A stretch of 64,000 nt of DNA from Cephalopachus bancanus (GCA_027257055.1 JAPVLO010000003.1:14697501-14761500), one strand, 5' to 3'; positions 51,001-54,363 are shown, counted from the first letter of the stretch. Notes: generated by a model from the letters alone, not told the origin. Made by a program: numbers and translations.

Positions 51001-53991
51001 TGAGACTCCAACTTAAAAAGAAAAAGAAAAAGAAAAAAAAGAATAGCTAACATTTTTTCAGTACCTACTATGTGCCAGGCAAAACTCTTAAGTGCTTTAC
51101 ATATATTAGCATATTTAAACCTAGGCAGTAAGGAGTATTTCTATTATTCCCATTTAAACACAAGAGATTTGGACTTTTCTGTGGCTACCATGCAGGTACA
51201 TGGCAGAATCCAACCTATGTGCTCCTAAACACTTCAGCATCATACCTCCTCCCTGCCACGATTTCTTTGAAACTGTGTCAGCAAAAGTTATTTTTTCCTG
51301 AGACATTGGTTCATCTCTTTATTTTTGCACAGTGTGAGCTGCATGCCTGCCCAGACTTCCTATTCTCCTTTGGTCACCAGGAAAATCAAAGCTGAATATG
51401 TGGCTCAAGTATAATGACTAAATGGGACTTAATATCCTTTATTTAGGGGTGGCCCTTTAAGGAGTAAGAAAATTATCCTCTGACTTTCAAAATGTTGAAG
51501 ATTTTATTCTTTTTTTATTGCTTGTTTATGGTACTTTGAATGAACATGTTTTTAATATTTATATAGTCTAATTTATTAATTTTTTTCTTTTAAAAGTATT
51601 TCCATTGCTTTTATGCTTAGTAAATTCTAAAATTGCTTAGCTTTCACTTACATATATTATCTACATTTTCTTCTAGAACTTAGTAGTTTCATTTTCTAAT
51701 TTATTCCTTACAAATTATATGAAGAATTTATTTCAATGTGTGGTATGAATTAAAGACATATAAAATTTTTGTAGGTTTTTTTCCTCAAGGAGCTAGCCAA
51801 TTATCCTATATTATCAGTTGAATAATAATTTTTCCTCAACTGACCTGTTTCCTTAATAATACACACAACTTGTAAGTTTCAGAATCTATTCAGTCCTCAT
51901 CAAAAGTCGTATGGCAATCCTTCAATATTCCTAATTTTTGCAGCTTTAATTTAGTATACATTTTAAAACCTGGTAGAGCCACTTTCTCTTTACTATTTTT
52001 ATCACTTTTCCCTTTCAAACCTATTTCAGTAATTTTTGATTGTATATTCTCCTAGACAAACCCTATAATCACTCCCTAATTACAAAAAAGGTGGGTGGGG
52101 CAGAAAAGAAACTCTCTTTTAGGTTGTTGAATGAGGTTACATTTTACAAAAATATGTGTAAAATGTATATATTGCATTTTACATAAAGATTGCGTTTTAT
52201 ATACAAATATATGTTTGTAATGTACTGTTGTTATTCCCATTTGCAAACAAGATAATTGAACTTTTCTGAGGCTACCATGCAGATTCATGGCAGAATCCAA
52301 CCTATGTGCTCCTTAACATGCCAGTATGCATGTGTGTGTGTGTGTGTGTGTGTGTACACACACACACACACACACACATACATAAAATATATTTTATATA
52401 TTTTGACACATTCTATATTTACTATGGATCTTTTGAATGTGATGTTTCACTGTATGTTTTGTTTATCATTGTACATAGAAGAGCTGTTTATTTGGTATTC
52501 TTATTACTTTAATGAAATCTCTTTTTTAGTAGATTCATTCTGTCTTTTAGGTAGACTTGGAGTCTACAAATGATGATGATTTTGAATCCTAAAATCTCAA
52601 ATCTTGTGATTTACTATGAGCTAGAGATTAGAGAGCTAAGCAACATGGATGATTCTGAGCTTCCCCTCACCCAGATTTAATAATACTGTCTATATTGTTT
52701 TTCCATAGAGAACTGTAGATTTAAGATGAATATTTTTATTATGTCAGTGATATCAATATAATTTTCTGAAAATTTCATTGAAAATGTGTTTTAAATTATA
52801 ATGTTTTTTTCTTCTACTAAGCAATCATACAATTTTTCCTATTTGCTATAAAGAAGGAATGTATTATATTGATGGATTACCAAATTTTAAACTCTTCTTG
52901 CATAAACTTGGATAAACTTTGTTTGGTAGACCGTTCTTTTGAATGTGGGTTGCGAGTACATTTGCTATTATAGTTATACATAGAATTGGTTTATAATTTT
53001 TTAAATCTTTTTTTTGATAATAGTTGTCAGGTTGGCAGTAAAATAATAGTCTGATAATATGAATTGCATAGTTTTCTAATATTTGGGCCAAATTCCATGA
53101 TATGAAAATTTCTTATAAAAATTCTATTTTTGCATTTTCATTACTTAGGTTTAAAATTTTATTACCTTACTTAATAATCATCTTCTCAGTCATTTTACTG
53201 CATCCCATCCCTCTTTATATTTCATTTTACTTGCTTAAACAATTATTTTTACCACTTTCTTTCAATTTTCCTTGCAATTGTTCTTTTTCTAACTTTTCAG
53301 CTGAATGCAGTTATTTTCATTTGTTCTTGTTTAATAATAAAAATATTTTTAAGATTCACTGGTTCATAATGTTGTCCTTCTATCAACAAGGTAAAGGTAA
53401 ATCATGTTTAACAAAGCAAAGGAATTATGCAATATTTGCTTTAAAAAAAAAGTCCATCCAAATTGGGGCCACCCAATGAAAAATAAAAGCACTGTCATTT
53501 GAAGCAATAAACTTCAGTGTATTGAAAAAAGACCACTCGTACACCTAATCCTGAATCATATCCCACATCTTTAAAACAAAATTAAAATATTTAAAAAAAG
53601 AAAAACTGAATTCAGTGTAGAAGTCTTTTACTAGTGGAGATGAATAAAACAATATATTTGTCTTTGAATTTATAACCCTGAATCTGTACATGTGGATGGG
53701 TATTTATATTCATTATGAGCTAGTGTTTAGTTCTAGGTTTTCACAGAATACTGGAAAAATCAGAGCAGGAGAAATGAAACACCCACGGCATCACACTTTT
53801 CAGTAACTTACCCACACACCGGGGTTCTGGACCATCCCACTGAGTGTTTCCTTGACAGGTAAGTTTAACACTTCCTTCTAATCTGTACCCTTCATCACAG
53901 GTAACCAAACATGTTGTCTTGTAGGACATTTCCCTTGTAGAACAGCTAATGCGGCCATGTTTGGGCTGGCGGAGATGGGGGCATGTTCTCA
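2810..53991 (-). CDS. SVEP1: SVEP1 (polydom), 17 internal exons, partial at both ends
   Basis: Seventeen minus-strand exons, in transcript order: 53991-53812, 46711-46517, 44179-44061, 36638-36509, 32840-32733, 31004-30873, 30274-30080, 28794-28673, 25331-25223, 21527-21363, 20827-20594, 15562-15401, 13597-13436, 7137-6976, 6558-6467, 4864-4768, 2923-2810. All acceptors are AG; all donors are GT except one GC (6466-6465). The joined frame is open for 826 codons, which agrees with my recollection that human SVEP1 runs from its second sushi to its second EGF domain over about 830 residues. The order sushi-sushi-HYR-HYR-sushi-linker-three GCC2/GCC3-EGF-EGF and long near-identical stretches to the human protein identify the gene. 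Known for the family: a secreted extracellular-matrix protein, ligand of integrin alpha9beta1, linked to lymphatic development and vascular disease. The start, signal peptide, VWA domain and the C-terminal half lie outside the window. An intact frame throughout argues for a working gene. Confidence 0.97.
3133..3396 (+). mobile_element. Alu SINE, shortened right arm
   Basis: Starts within the left arm (CAGTGGCTCAGCCTGTAATC) and ends GAGACTCCAACTC plus a short A-run. GGAGCCCAG runs straight into CGGGCCGGGAGCGG, so about 20 bp is missing. No clear target-site duplication is seen. Confidence 0.88.
3645..3812 (+). repeat. MER5A-like DNA transposon remnant
   Basis: GCATTAGCATCACCTGAGAA, CTACTGAATCAGAAATTCC and CCAGATGATTCTGATGCAT are landmarks of the MER5 (hAT-Charlie) non-autonomous family as I remember it. 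Confidence 0.6.
3912..3978. repeat. (CA)n followed by (CG)n
   Basis: 55 nt of CA repeat (3912-3966) continue directly as GTGCGCGCGCGC. The whole 67 nt alternates purine and pyrimidine almost without a break. Confidence 0.97.
3979..4767. other. SVEP1 intron, no recognised feature
   Basis: AT-rich sequence between the CA/CG tract and the exon at 4768. I recognise no repeat. Confidence 0.5.
4768..4864 (-). CDS. SVEP1: SVEP1 window exon 16: EGF-like domain 1
   Basis: 97 nt, phase 0 to 1, 32 codons plus one base: [16 protein letters not shown] then [14 protein letters not shown]. Six-cysteine EGF spacing, the sixth cysteine coming from the next exon. It lacks the D-x-D/N-E calcium signature, so it is probably not calcium-binding. 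Acceptor CTACCGGTAG, donor ACAG|GTAACA. Confidence 0.95.
5085..5213 (+). repeat. MER5A-like remnant cut by an L1
   Basis: GCTAGCTGCATGTTAGAATC and GGAATCTCTGGGAGCAAAG resemble MER5 elements. Its end is interrupted by the L1 at 5214-5693. Confidence 0.5.
5214..5693 (+). mobile_element. L1 LINE, 3' end only
   Basis: Carries the end of ORF2 (CATGGAACCAACCCTGCTGC, AGCAACCTGAATGATTTAG) and the 3' UTR with (AAATAAA)n tail. The flanks AAAAGTCGACCTGGTTCT and AAAAGTTGGCCTATTCT could be a diverged target-site duplication. Confidence 0.85.
5700..6466. other. SVEP1 intron, no recognised feature
   Basis: Unremarkable AT-rich sequence up to the GC donor of the exon at 6467-6558. Confidence 0.5.
6467..6558 (-). 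CDS. SVEP1: SVEP1 window exon 15: short Ser/Pro linker with GC donor
   Basis: 92 nt, phase 1 to 0, 31 codons including the split one, [16 protein letters not shown] to YEVSSQ. Cysteine-free linker between the GCC2/GCC3 block and the EGF block. The human protein has the same segment nearly residue for residue. The exon ends CAG and is followed by GCAAGT, so this is a GC-AG intron. No in-frame GT donor with the right phase is nearby. Confidence 0.92.
6976..7137 (-). CDS. SVEP1: SVEP1 window exon 14: GCC2/GCC3 repeat 3
   Basis: 162 nt, phase 1 to 1, 54 codons. It starts [19 protein letters not shown], continues [20 protein letters not shown] and ends [12 protein letters not shown]-x-G-x-F, C-x-P-C-P and C-x-x-C-P fit the family. 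Acceptor CTTTTCAG, donor TCAA|GTAAGA. Confidence 0.95.
7250..8010 (-). repeat. Decayed old L1 (L1M type), ORF2 3' region
   Basis: GCTATTATAAATAATACTG, TTCCTTGGGATAATGG, CATTCCCGTCAACAATGTAGG and ATATTAAGGATATGAATC follow the order of an antisense L1 ORF2 end, heavily diverged. Confidence 0.65.
8020..8950. other. SVEP1 intron, AT-rich; short (TTTA)n at 8843-8862
   Basis: Apart from the TTTA repeat nothing is recognised. Confidence 0.5.
8964..9251 (+). mobile_element. Alu SINE, full length
   Basis: Both arms complete, ending GAGACTCCAACTC plus A-tail. A perfect 12-bp target-site duplication, AAGGAACTCTTT, lies at 8952-8963 and 9252-9263. Confidence 0.95.
9491..9592 (+). mobile_element. Small A-tailed LTR-like 3' end, copy 1
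   Basis: GGTTCCCTCCCACTGTGGGA, then CTTTTCTGTCTTC, AATAAATCCTGCTTTC and an A-rich tail. It resembles the R region and polyadenylation end of an endogenous retrovirus LTR, but no LTR body is present. TAAAATG at 9484-9490 and 9587-9593 may be a short target-site duplication. Its partner is at 11131-11222. Confidence 0.55.
9701..9865. repeat. Two short local tandem duplications
   Basis: A 30-nt block starting TATAAAGTTTTTGCTTGAGG occurs at 9701-9730 and 9740-9769 (39-nt period). A second block starting TAAAGATGTTATAATGAATT occurs at 9813-9837 and 9841-9865 (28-nt period). Copies are identical over these cores. Confidence 0.95.
9870..11130. other. SVEP1 intron, AT-rich, no recognised feature
   Basis: AT-rich with ATAC-type runs near 10150-10275 and a short (AAAT)n near 10747-10763. 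No exon or clear repeat family. Confidence 0.5.
11131..11222 (+). mobile_element. Small A-tailed LTR-like 3' end, copy 2
   Basis: Nearly the same as 9491-9592: GGGTTCCCTCCCACTGTGGG, then CCTTTTCTGTCTTCGC, AATAAATCCTACTTTC and an A-rich tail. No surrounding LTR is seen. Confidence 0.55.
11268..11352. repeat. Purine-rich simple tract
   Basis: GAAA/GAAGG-rich low-complexity run on the plus strand. Confidence 0.85.
11360..12660. other. SVEP1 intron, no recognised feature
   Basis: AT-rich sequence with a 13-nt poly(T) near 12479. No repeat family recognised. Confidence 0.5.
12665..13005. repeat. Two adjacent MER5-like remnants
   Basis: CCTACTGAATAAAAAACTCTG and ATCTTAACATGCCCTCTGTG, then GAATCATCTGGGGAAACTTA and AATCAGAAATCTCTGGGAGT. 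Each follows the MER5 pattern, so two copies probably lie side by side. Confidence 0.5.
13436..13597 (-). CDS. SVEP1: SVEP1 window exon 13: GCC2/GCC3 repeat 2
   Basis: 162 nt, phase 1 to 1, 54 codons from [19 protein letters not shown] to VNISACG. The Cys pattern matches its two neighbours. Acceptor TATTTTCAG. The donor GGAG|GTTGTC has GT and the upstream AG but departs from consensus at +3, +4 and +5. It is the only GT in frame with the next exon's phase and the known protein, so I keep it. Confidence 0.93.
13600..15400. other. SVEP1 intron, no recognised feature
   Basis: Intron between exons 12 and 13. I see no clear repeat family or exon; short open frames here have no family resemblance. 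Confidence 0.5.
15401..15562 (-). CDS. SVEP1: SVEP1 window exon 12: GCC2/GCC3 (ephrin-receptor-like) repeat 1
   Basis: 162 nt, phase 1 to 1, 54 codons. C-P-x-G-T-H-Y, [15 protein letters not shown] and [11 protein letters not shown] follow the C-x-x-C-P-x-G-x-Y pattern of this cysteine-rich family, then SRNISECK. Acceptor TTCTACAG, donor AAAG|GTAGTG. Same length and phase as the next two exons. Confidence 0.95.
16037..16268 (-). mobile_element. Alu SINE with large internal deletion
   Basis: Perfect 15-bp target-site duplication AATACAGTTATTTCT at 16022-16036 and 16269-16283. CCCAGACTG joins AAATGGTCTTCCAAGTAGC, so most of the right arm's GC-rich part is gone. Confidence 0.93.
16292..16785. 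repeat. Old L1M-type 3' end with (TG)n
   Basis: TATTAGTTAGGGTTCTCTAG, CCAAAATCTGCAGGGTGGGC and CACCCTCACAGAAACAGC are landmarks of a widespread ancient repeat that I place in the L1ME group from memory. A (TG)n run lies near 16359-16390. Confidence 0.6.
16787..17650 (-). mobile_element. L1 LINE, 3' end
   Basis: Poly(T), inverted 3' UTR, then inverted ORF2 C-terminus. The minus strand reads CTHMFIAA-like and [14 protein letters not shown] segments. It is inserted at the edge of the older L1M-type repeat. Confidence 0.88.
17651..18295. other. SVEP1 intron; possible MER5-like piece at 18170-18295
   Basis: GCAGATTCCAAGAACCCACC near 18235 resembles a MER5 end. The rest is unrecognised. Confidence 0.4.
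18308..19202 (-). mobile_element. L1 LINE, 3' end
   Basis: Inverted 3' UTR and ORF2 C-terminus (minus strand CWRGCGEKG, then [11 protein letters not shown]). TCAAGATGGATT (18296-18307) and TCAAGATGCATT (19203-19214) form a 12-bp target-site duplication with one mismatch. Confidence 0.9.
19289..19585 (-). mobile_element. Older Alu (AluJ-like)
   Basis: Lacks the local young-Alu features; GGGATTACAGGTGTGAG and GAGAAGAGGTCTTGCC are closer to general primate AluJ. GATTCCTGGTTTTA (19275-19288) and GATTCCCAGTTTTA (19586-19599) are its target-site duplication with two mismatches. Confidence 0.88.
20150..20345 (+). repeat. MIR SINE
   Basis: CACTTACTGTCTTCATGGC, CTAACCTCTCTGGCTTCAG and TCATCTGTAAAATGTGC follow the MIR consensus in order. 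Confidence 0.8.
20594..20827 (-). CDS. SVEP1: SVEP1 window exon 11: helical segment leading into the Cys-rich repeats
   Basis: 234 nt, phase 1 to 1, 78 codons, the longest exon in the window. [20 protein letters not shown] continues as a charged heptad-like run through NKLKRTL, likely one long helix. After SFQLASEML it ends [13 protein letters not shown], which starts the first GCC2/GCC3-type repeat. Acceptor ATCTCAG, donor TGTG|GTAAGA. Confidence 0.95.
21363..21527 (-). CDS. SVEP1: SVEP1 window exon 10: linker with basic RIKR site
   Basis: 165 nt, phase 1 to 1, 55 codons from [17 protein letters not shown] to IKLIFNIT. The stretch [12 protein letters not shown] holds an R-x-K-R motif (complement of 21412-21423) that fits the proprotein-convertase consensus. 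It sits between an acidic segment and a hydrophobic strand. NIT is a potential glycosylation site. Acceptor CTCTCCAG, donor ACAG|GTAAGG. Confidence 0.95.
21789..22081 (+). mobile_element. Alu SINE, full length, local young type
   Basis: Complete example of the window's main Alu type: GCGGGTTCGAGACCCGC in the left arm, linker TCTACAATAAATC, right arm ending GAGACTCCAACTC and a clean A-tail. The target-site duplication is unclear. Confidence 0.93.
22490..23010 (-). repeat. Decayed old L1 (L1M type)
   Basis: GGAATTTCTGGGTCTGAGCA, TATTGCCAGGTGCCTTC and TATTTATTGGCCCTTTG follow an antisense L1 ORF2 end at low similarity. Confidence 0.55.
23412..23710 (+). mobile_element. Alu SINE with (AAT)n tail
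   Basis: Full-length young-type Alu. Its tail has turned into an AAT trinucleotide repeat at 23687-23710. Confidence 0.92.
23716..24290. other. SVEP1 intron, TA-rich
   Basis: Repeated TATATA and ATAGTATA runs near 23905-24040. No repeat family recognised. Confidence 0.6.
24300..24450 (-). repeat. MIR SINE
   Basis: GGAAACTGAGGCACAGAGTG and GCTTGCCCAAGACCACACAG are a clear inverted MIR core. Confidence 0.85.
24460..25220. other. SVEP1 intron, no recognised feature
   Basis: AT-rich sequence downstream of exon 9. No repeat family recognised. Confidence 0.5.
25223..25331 (-). CDS. SVEP1: SVEP1 window exon 9: acidic, tyrosine-rich linker
   Basis: 109 nt, phase 0 to 1, from [13 protein letters not shown] to YENGFAI. 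Three cysteines and an acidic, tyrosine-rich end (EYNYDYEN). No known fold is recognised; it joins the helical linker to the furin-like segment. Acceptor TTATTTGCAG, donor ATCG|GTAATT. From memory the human protein reads RLEEN before LTKKYC, so this copy (RLED) may be one residue shorter. Confidence 0.94.
25340..26545. other. SVEP1 intron, pyrimidine-rich, unassigned
   Basis: Long C/T-rich sequence that leads into the L2 element to the right; part may be decayed LINE, but no block is clear enough to name. Confidence 0.4.
26550..27490 (+). repeat. L2 LINE, 3' region
   Basis: TATCCAAAATCCATTCAC, then GTAGAAGACAAAGTCTTTAC, CTTGCCTCAGGGCCTTTACA and the end TATTTATTAAATGAATGACT follow L2 in order. 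Confidence 0.75.
27808..28091 (-). mobile_element. Alu SINE, full length
   Basis: Young type with poly(T) start and end CACTGAGCCCAGC. AAATAAATTTTTT on the left and AAATAAAATTTTTT on the right are its target-site duplication. Confidence 0.92.
28100..28672. other. SVEP1 intron; possible MIR/L2 end at 28165-28225
   Basis: GCTCGGCACATAGCAAGTA with GCAAATGAATAAATAAAG resembles the shared MIR/L2 3' end. The rest is unrecognised. Confidence 0.4.
28673..28794 (-). CDS. SVEP1: SVEP1 window exon 8: linker
   Basis: 122 nt, phase 1 to 0, 41 codons including the split one, from [13 protein letters not shown] to FETTLGKM. No named domain is visible. Amphipathic helix-like spacing ([15 protein letters not shown], then [13 protein letters not shown]) suggests a helical linker. 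Acceptor TTTTCCAG, donor ATG|GTATGT. Confidence 0.93.
28800..29980. other. SVEP1 intron; (CAAG/CAAA)n at 29408-29440
   Basis: AT-rich sequence with one short simple repeat. No repeat family recognised. Confidence 0.5.
29987..30037. repeat. (CA)n microsatellite close to an SVEP1 donor
   Basis: 51 nt of uninterrupted AC repeat. It lies about 42 nt inside the intron that follows the sushi exon 30274-30080, where the transcript reads (UG)n. Confidence 0.98.
30080..30274 (-). CDS. SVEP1: SVEP1 window exon 7: sushi domain after the HYR pair
   Basis: 195 nt, phase 1 to 1, 65 codons from [14 protein letters not shown] to YSTEWPDCA. Six cysteines, CLEGYDF and the closing W-x-x-x-x-x-x-x-W-P-D-C fit a sushi domain; NCT is a potential glycosylation site. 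Donor GCCA|GTAAGT. A 51-nt (CA)n tract, (UG)n in the transcript, begins about 42 nt into the following intron. Confidence 0.96.
30873..31004 (-). CDS. SVEP1: SVEP1 window exon 6: second half of HYR domain 2
   Basis: 132 nt, phase 1 to 1, 44 codons from [13 protein letters not shown] to [19 protein letters not shown] completes the second HYR domain, and NRT is a potential N-glycosylation site. Acceptor with a T-rich tract and TTTTTAG, donor AAAG|GTATAT. Confidence 0.95.
31192..31304 (+). mobile_element. Very short L1 3' end
   Basis: Only about 113 bp of L1 3' UTR and A-rich tail (GAATATTTGTATACCTAACC). Perfect 15-bp target-site duplication AGAAATATTAGACTC at 31177-31191 and 31305-31319. Confidence 0.93.
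31320..31805. other. SVEP1 intron, no recognised feature
   Basis: AT-rich sequence between two L1 insertions. Confidence 0.5.
31821..32664 (-). mobile_element. L1 LINE, 3' end
   Basis: Inverted L1 3' UTR and ORF2 end. AAAATGCTTTTT at 31808-31819 and 32665-32676 is the target-site duplication. It ends 68 bp before the donor of exon 5. Confidence 0.9.
32733..32840 (-). CDS. SVEP1: SVEP1 window exon 5: first half of HYR domain 2
   Basis: 108 nt, phase 1 to 1, 36 codons from [15 protein letters not shown] to [11 protein letters not shown]. Like exon 3 it carries the PPVI...C start and the W-x-x-P-x-x-x-D-N-S-G strand of a HYR domain. Donor TCAG|GTAAGA, acceptor TTCTTTAG. The intron on its left carries an L1 3' end at 31821-32664. 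Confidence 0.95.
32850..34410. other. SVEP1 intron; possible MIR/L2 end near 33960-34020
   Basis: TAGCACCTGGTCCAAAACGG and GTTGGTGAATAAAGAAAAG weakly recall the end of MIR/L2. No other feature. Confidence 0.4.
34415..34475. repeat. (CT)n simple repeat
   Basis: C/T repeat with few interruptions, purine-rich on the transcribed strand. Confidence 0.93.
34480..35005. other. SVEP1 intron, no recognised feature
   Basis: AT-rich sequence with a short poly(A) at 34747. Nothing recognised. Confidence 0.5.
35010..35175 (-). repeat. MIR SINE
   Basis: ATAACCCTGTGAGGTC and GGAAACAGGCACAGAGAGGC are an inverted MIR core. Confidence 0.8.
35460..35700. repeat. Possible ancient repeat
   Basis: GAAATGCCCATGGGACATCC and GGACTGAGACCCTGGGAATG look like a known dispersed mammalian repeat, but I cannot name the family with confidence. 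Confidence 0.35.
35949..36245 (-). mobile_element. Alu SINE with (TTTA)n tail
   Basis: Full-length Alu. Perfect 11-bp target-site duplication GAGTGATTTTA at 35938-35948 and 36246-36256. The tail is a short TTTA repeat. Confidence 0.94.
36509..36638 (-). CDS. SVEP1: SVEP1 window exon 4: second half of HYR domain 1
   Basis: 130 nt, phase 0 to 1, 43 codons plus one base, from [12 protein letters not shown] to [30 protein letters not shown] is shortened here to its landmarks: G-x-x-x-I-x-Y-T-A-x-D then SGN-x-A-x-C, the typical end of a HYR domain. Acceptor CTCCCAAAG, donor TTG|GTAAGT. Confidence 0.95.
36670..37560 (-). repeat. Old L1 (L1M type) 3' region
   Basis: From 37080, GGGGGTACATGGGATAATTT, GGGATATCCATCACCATTAA and ATATAAGTGAGAACACGCC match an antisense old L1 3' end. 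The part before 37060 is more decayed. Confidence 0.7.
37565..40015. other. SVEP1 intron; MIR fragment at 38285-38400
   Basis: Mostly unrecognised sequence. TGTGACCCTGGTCATGTG with CTGAGTCTCAGTTTTCTTATG is a plus-strand MIR piece. Frames of up to 94 codons around 39240-39520 have no family resemblance. Confidence 0.5.
40019..40265. repeat. Old dispersed repeat, family uncertain
   Basis: GAATTAGTTTCCTACTGTTGG, GCTTAAAAACAACACAAATG and TTGGGGTTGCCATTTTTCTG follow a common mammalian repeat, LTR or L1M-like, that I cannot name securely. Confidence 0.45.
40270..41215. other. SVEP1 intron, no recognised feature
   Basis: No exon or clear repeat seen. Confidence 0.5.
41219..41560. repeat. Old dispersed repeat, L1M-like
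   Basis: AGCTGAATAATGCCCCAAG, CTAATCCCTGGAACCTGTG, TAATCACAAACATCCTTAAA and CCTCTAGCAGCTGGAAAAGG are ordered landmarks of a widespread ancient repeat. Confidence 0.5.
42066..42246 (-). mobile_element. Alu right monomer only
   Basis: Right-arm sequence of an Alu (GGCTGGAGTGCAGTAGCAC to CACACCTGGCTAAT) without a left arm. CATCAGTCT at 42057-42065 and 42247-42255 is a target-site duplication, so it inserted in this short form. Confidence 0.85.
42256..44055. other. SVEP1 intron; pyrimidine-rich part near 42660-42880
   Basis: The pyrimidine-rich part (GATCTATGCCTATAGCATCC) may be decayed LINE. The rest is unrecognised. A 136-codon frame here has no visible family. Confidence 0.4.
44061..44179 (-). 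CDS. SVEP1: SVEP1 window exon 3: first half of HYR domain 1
   Basis: 119 nt, enters in phase 1 and leaves in phase 0; 40 codons with the shared G. It starts [16 protein letters not shown] and ends KDNSGEK. P-x-I-x-C-P followed by a W-x-x-P-x-A-x-D-N-S-G strand is the N-terminal half of a HYR (hyalin repeat) domain, an immunoglobulin-like fold. Donor AAA|GTAAGT is strong. NIS is a potential N-glycosylation site. Confidence 0.95.
44340..44830 (+). repeat. L2 LINE, 3' end
   Basis: CCTGGGCCTTTGCCCATGCT, CAGGAAGCTCTTCCTGACTC and TACCAGGCATATAATAAATA follow L2 in order. Confidence 0.75.
45157..45346 (-). mobile_element. L1 3' UTR fragment
   Basis: About 190 bp of inverted L1 3' UTR (GATTTGGGGTTCAATTCAGG). 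ATCCAAATTGATTTT (45142-45156) and ATCCAAACTGATTTT (45347-45361) are its target-site duplication with one mismatch. Confidence 0.9.
45365..46510. other. SVEP1 intron, no recognised feature
   Basis: T-rich sequence leading to the donor side of exon 2. No clear repeat. Confidence 0.5.
46517..46711 (-). CDS. SVEP1: SVEP1 window exon 2: sushi domain
   Basis: 195 nt, phase 1 to 1, 65 codons from [12 protein letters not shown] to VQTAVCK. Six cysteines; CRQGFILSG and CTTSGKW are the sushi landmarks. The usual proline before the last cysteine is replaced (TAVC). Donor AAAG|GTAGGT, acceptor CTACAATAG. The duplicated block that flanks the large L1 composite starts only about 70 bp upstream of this acceptor. 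Confidence 0.95.
46783..46971. repeat. Left copy of a flanking direct duplication
   Basis: Matches 50378-50553 along its length, from AGAAAAATACAATT to AATGCTGATTG, with roughly 85-90 percent identity by eye. One gap of about 10 nt lies near 46800. The L1 composite lies between the copies. Confidence 0.93.
46996..48000 (-). mobile_element. Outer L1, 3' part
   Basis: Inverted L1 3' UTR and ORF2 C-terminus, reading without a break into GCAGAAGCTTGTCAGTTTGA. There a second L1 interrupts it; the rest resumes at 49384. Confidence 0.93.
48001..49365 (+). mobile_element. Inner L1 nested in opposite orientation
   Basis: 5'-truncated L1 with ORF2 C-terminal segments ([29 protein letters not shown]), 3' UTR and A-rich tail. 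A perfect 18-bp target-site duplication AGAAGCTTGTCAGTTTGA lies at 47983-48000 and 49366-49383, so it inserted into the outer L1. Confidence 0.95.
49366..50377 (-). mobile_element. Outer L1, 5' part
   Basis: Continues the outer L1 upstream through ORF2, including a minus-strand stretch around [12 protein letters not shown] (the reverse-transcriptase active-site block, here with an altered residue before ADD). It ends abruptly at the right copy of the flanking duplication. Confidence 0.93.
50378..50553. repeat. Right copy of the flanking direct duplication
   Basis: Second copy of 46783-46971; starts directly at the truncated 5' end of the outer L1. Confidence 0.93.
50554..50965. other. SVEP1 intron, no recognised feature
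   Basis: AT-rich with a short GTGTGT/CATATG run near 50870-50905. Confidence 0.5.
50981..51038 (+). mobile_element. Minimal Alu stump
   Basis: Only the last 35 or so bases of an Alu (CTCCAGTCTCAGCAACGGCT, then GAGACTCCAACT) plus an A-rich tail. The 15-bp direct repeat AAGAATAGCTAACAT at 50966-50980 and 51039-51053 shows that it inserted in this truncated form. Confidence 0.9.
51054..51240 (-). repeat. MIR SINE; its end is copy 1 of a local duplication
   Basis: GTACCTACTATGTGCCAGGC and CTTAAGTGCTTTACATATA are an inverted MIR 3' part. The block 51142-51240 recurs at 52228-52326. Confidence 0.75.
52228..52326. repeat. Copy 2 of a local ~98-bp duplication
   Basis: Aligns without gaps to 51142-51240. 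GGCTACCATGCAG and CATGGCAGAATCCAACCTAT are common to both; about 15 mismatches by eye. Confidence 0.9.
52331..52378. repeat. (TG)n(CA)n perfect palindrome
   Basis: TG repeats switch to CA repeats at 52355/52356. The 23-nt arms 52333-52355 and 52356-52378 are perfect inverted repeats without a loop. Confidence 0.97.
53523..53608 (+). mobile_element. Tiny L1 3' end
   Basis: ACACCTAATCCTGAATCATA then CCCACATCTTTAAAAC and A-rich tail, about 85 bp of L1 3' UTR. TTCAGTGTA on both sides is a probable target-site duplication. Confidence 0.75.
53812..53991 (-). CDS. SVEP1: SVEP1 window exon 1: sushi (CCP) domain
   Basis: 180 nt, phase 1 to phase 1, 60 codons starting [13 protein letters not shown] and ending WDGPEPRCV. 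Six cysteines and the closing G-x-x-x-W-x-G-x-x-P-x-C signature make it a complete sushi domain of the six-cysteine kind. Acceptor TTTATAG, donor G|GTAAGT. Everything to its right in the window is one intron of at least 10 kb. Confidence 0.96.
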
Positions 53992-53999
53992 CTATAAAA

Positions 54000-54363
54000 A
54001 ATGAAATCAATCAGGTCATATTTTACTAAATAAGGGCAAAAATAAGAATTATCATTTTAGCAGTAACTGCATTACAAGCAAGAAAATTATCTTTTCTTAA
54101 AATGGCAAAAAATAGATAACACATCACAATTTTTTGAGTTTTTATAGGTCAATCTAAAGCTTATATTTTATCAAATGCATTGCCCAAACAATATCACTGT
54201 GTGTAACCCTCTGCCCATAGAGGGAAACTTTTCACTTGTCTAAGAATTCCAGCCCTAAACAGGAGATGATGGCTATAGATTGGAGGTGGCTGGCAAAGGG
54301 AGGTACCTACAGCTTTCAGCTGCGTCTTTGCTGTGATTTTATAGGCTACATTCCTACAAAAGG
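54000..54363. other. SVEP1 intron upstream of exon 1, no recognised feature
   Basis: Ordinary intron sequence between the acceptor of exon 1 and the L1 composite. Confidence 0.5.

Larger units (their letters stand above)
51480..53100 (-). repeat. Decayed old L1 (L1M type) ORF2
   Basis: Low-similarity antisense L1 order: CCATTGCTTTTATGC, TCTTCTAGAACTTAGTAG, CCTGGTAGAGCCACTTTC. It is interrupted by the duplicated MIR block and the (TG)n(CA)n tract. Confidence 0.45.

Noticed and set aside
52331..52378. CRISPR-like or other short repeat arrays in the window
   Set aside because: All short repeats are microsatellites or SINE parts. No spaced identical repeats with unique spacers occur.
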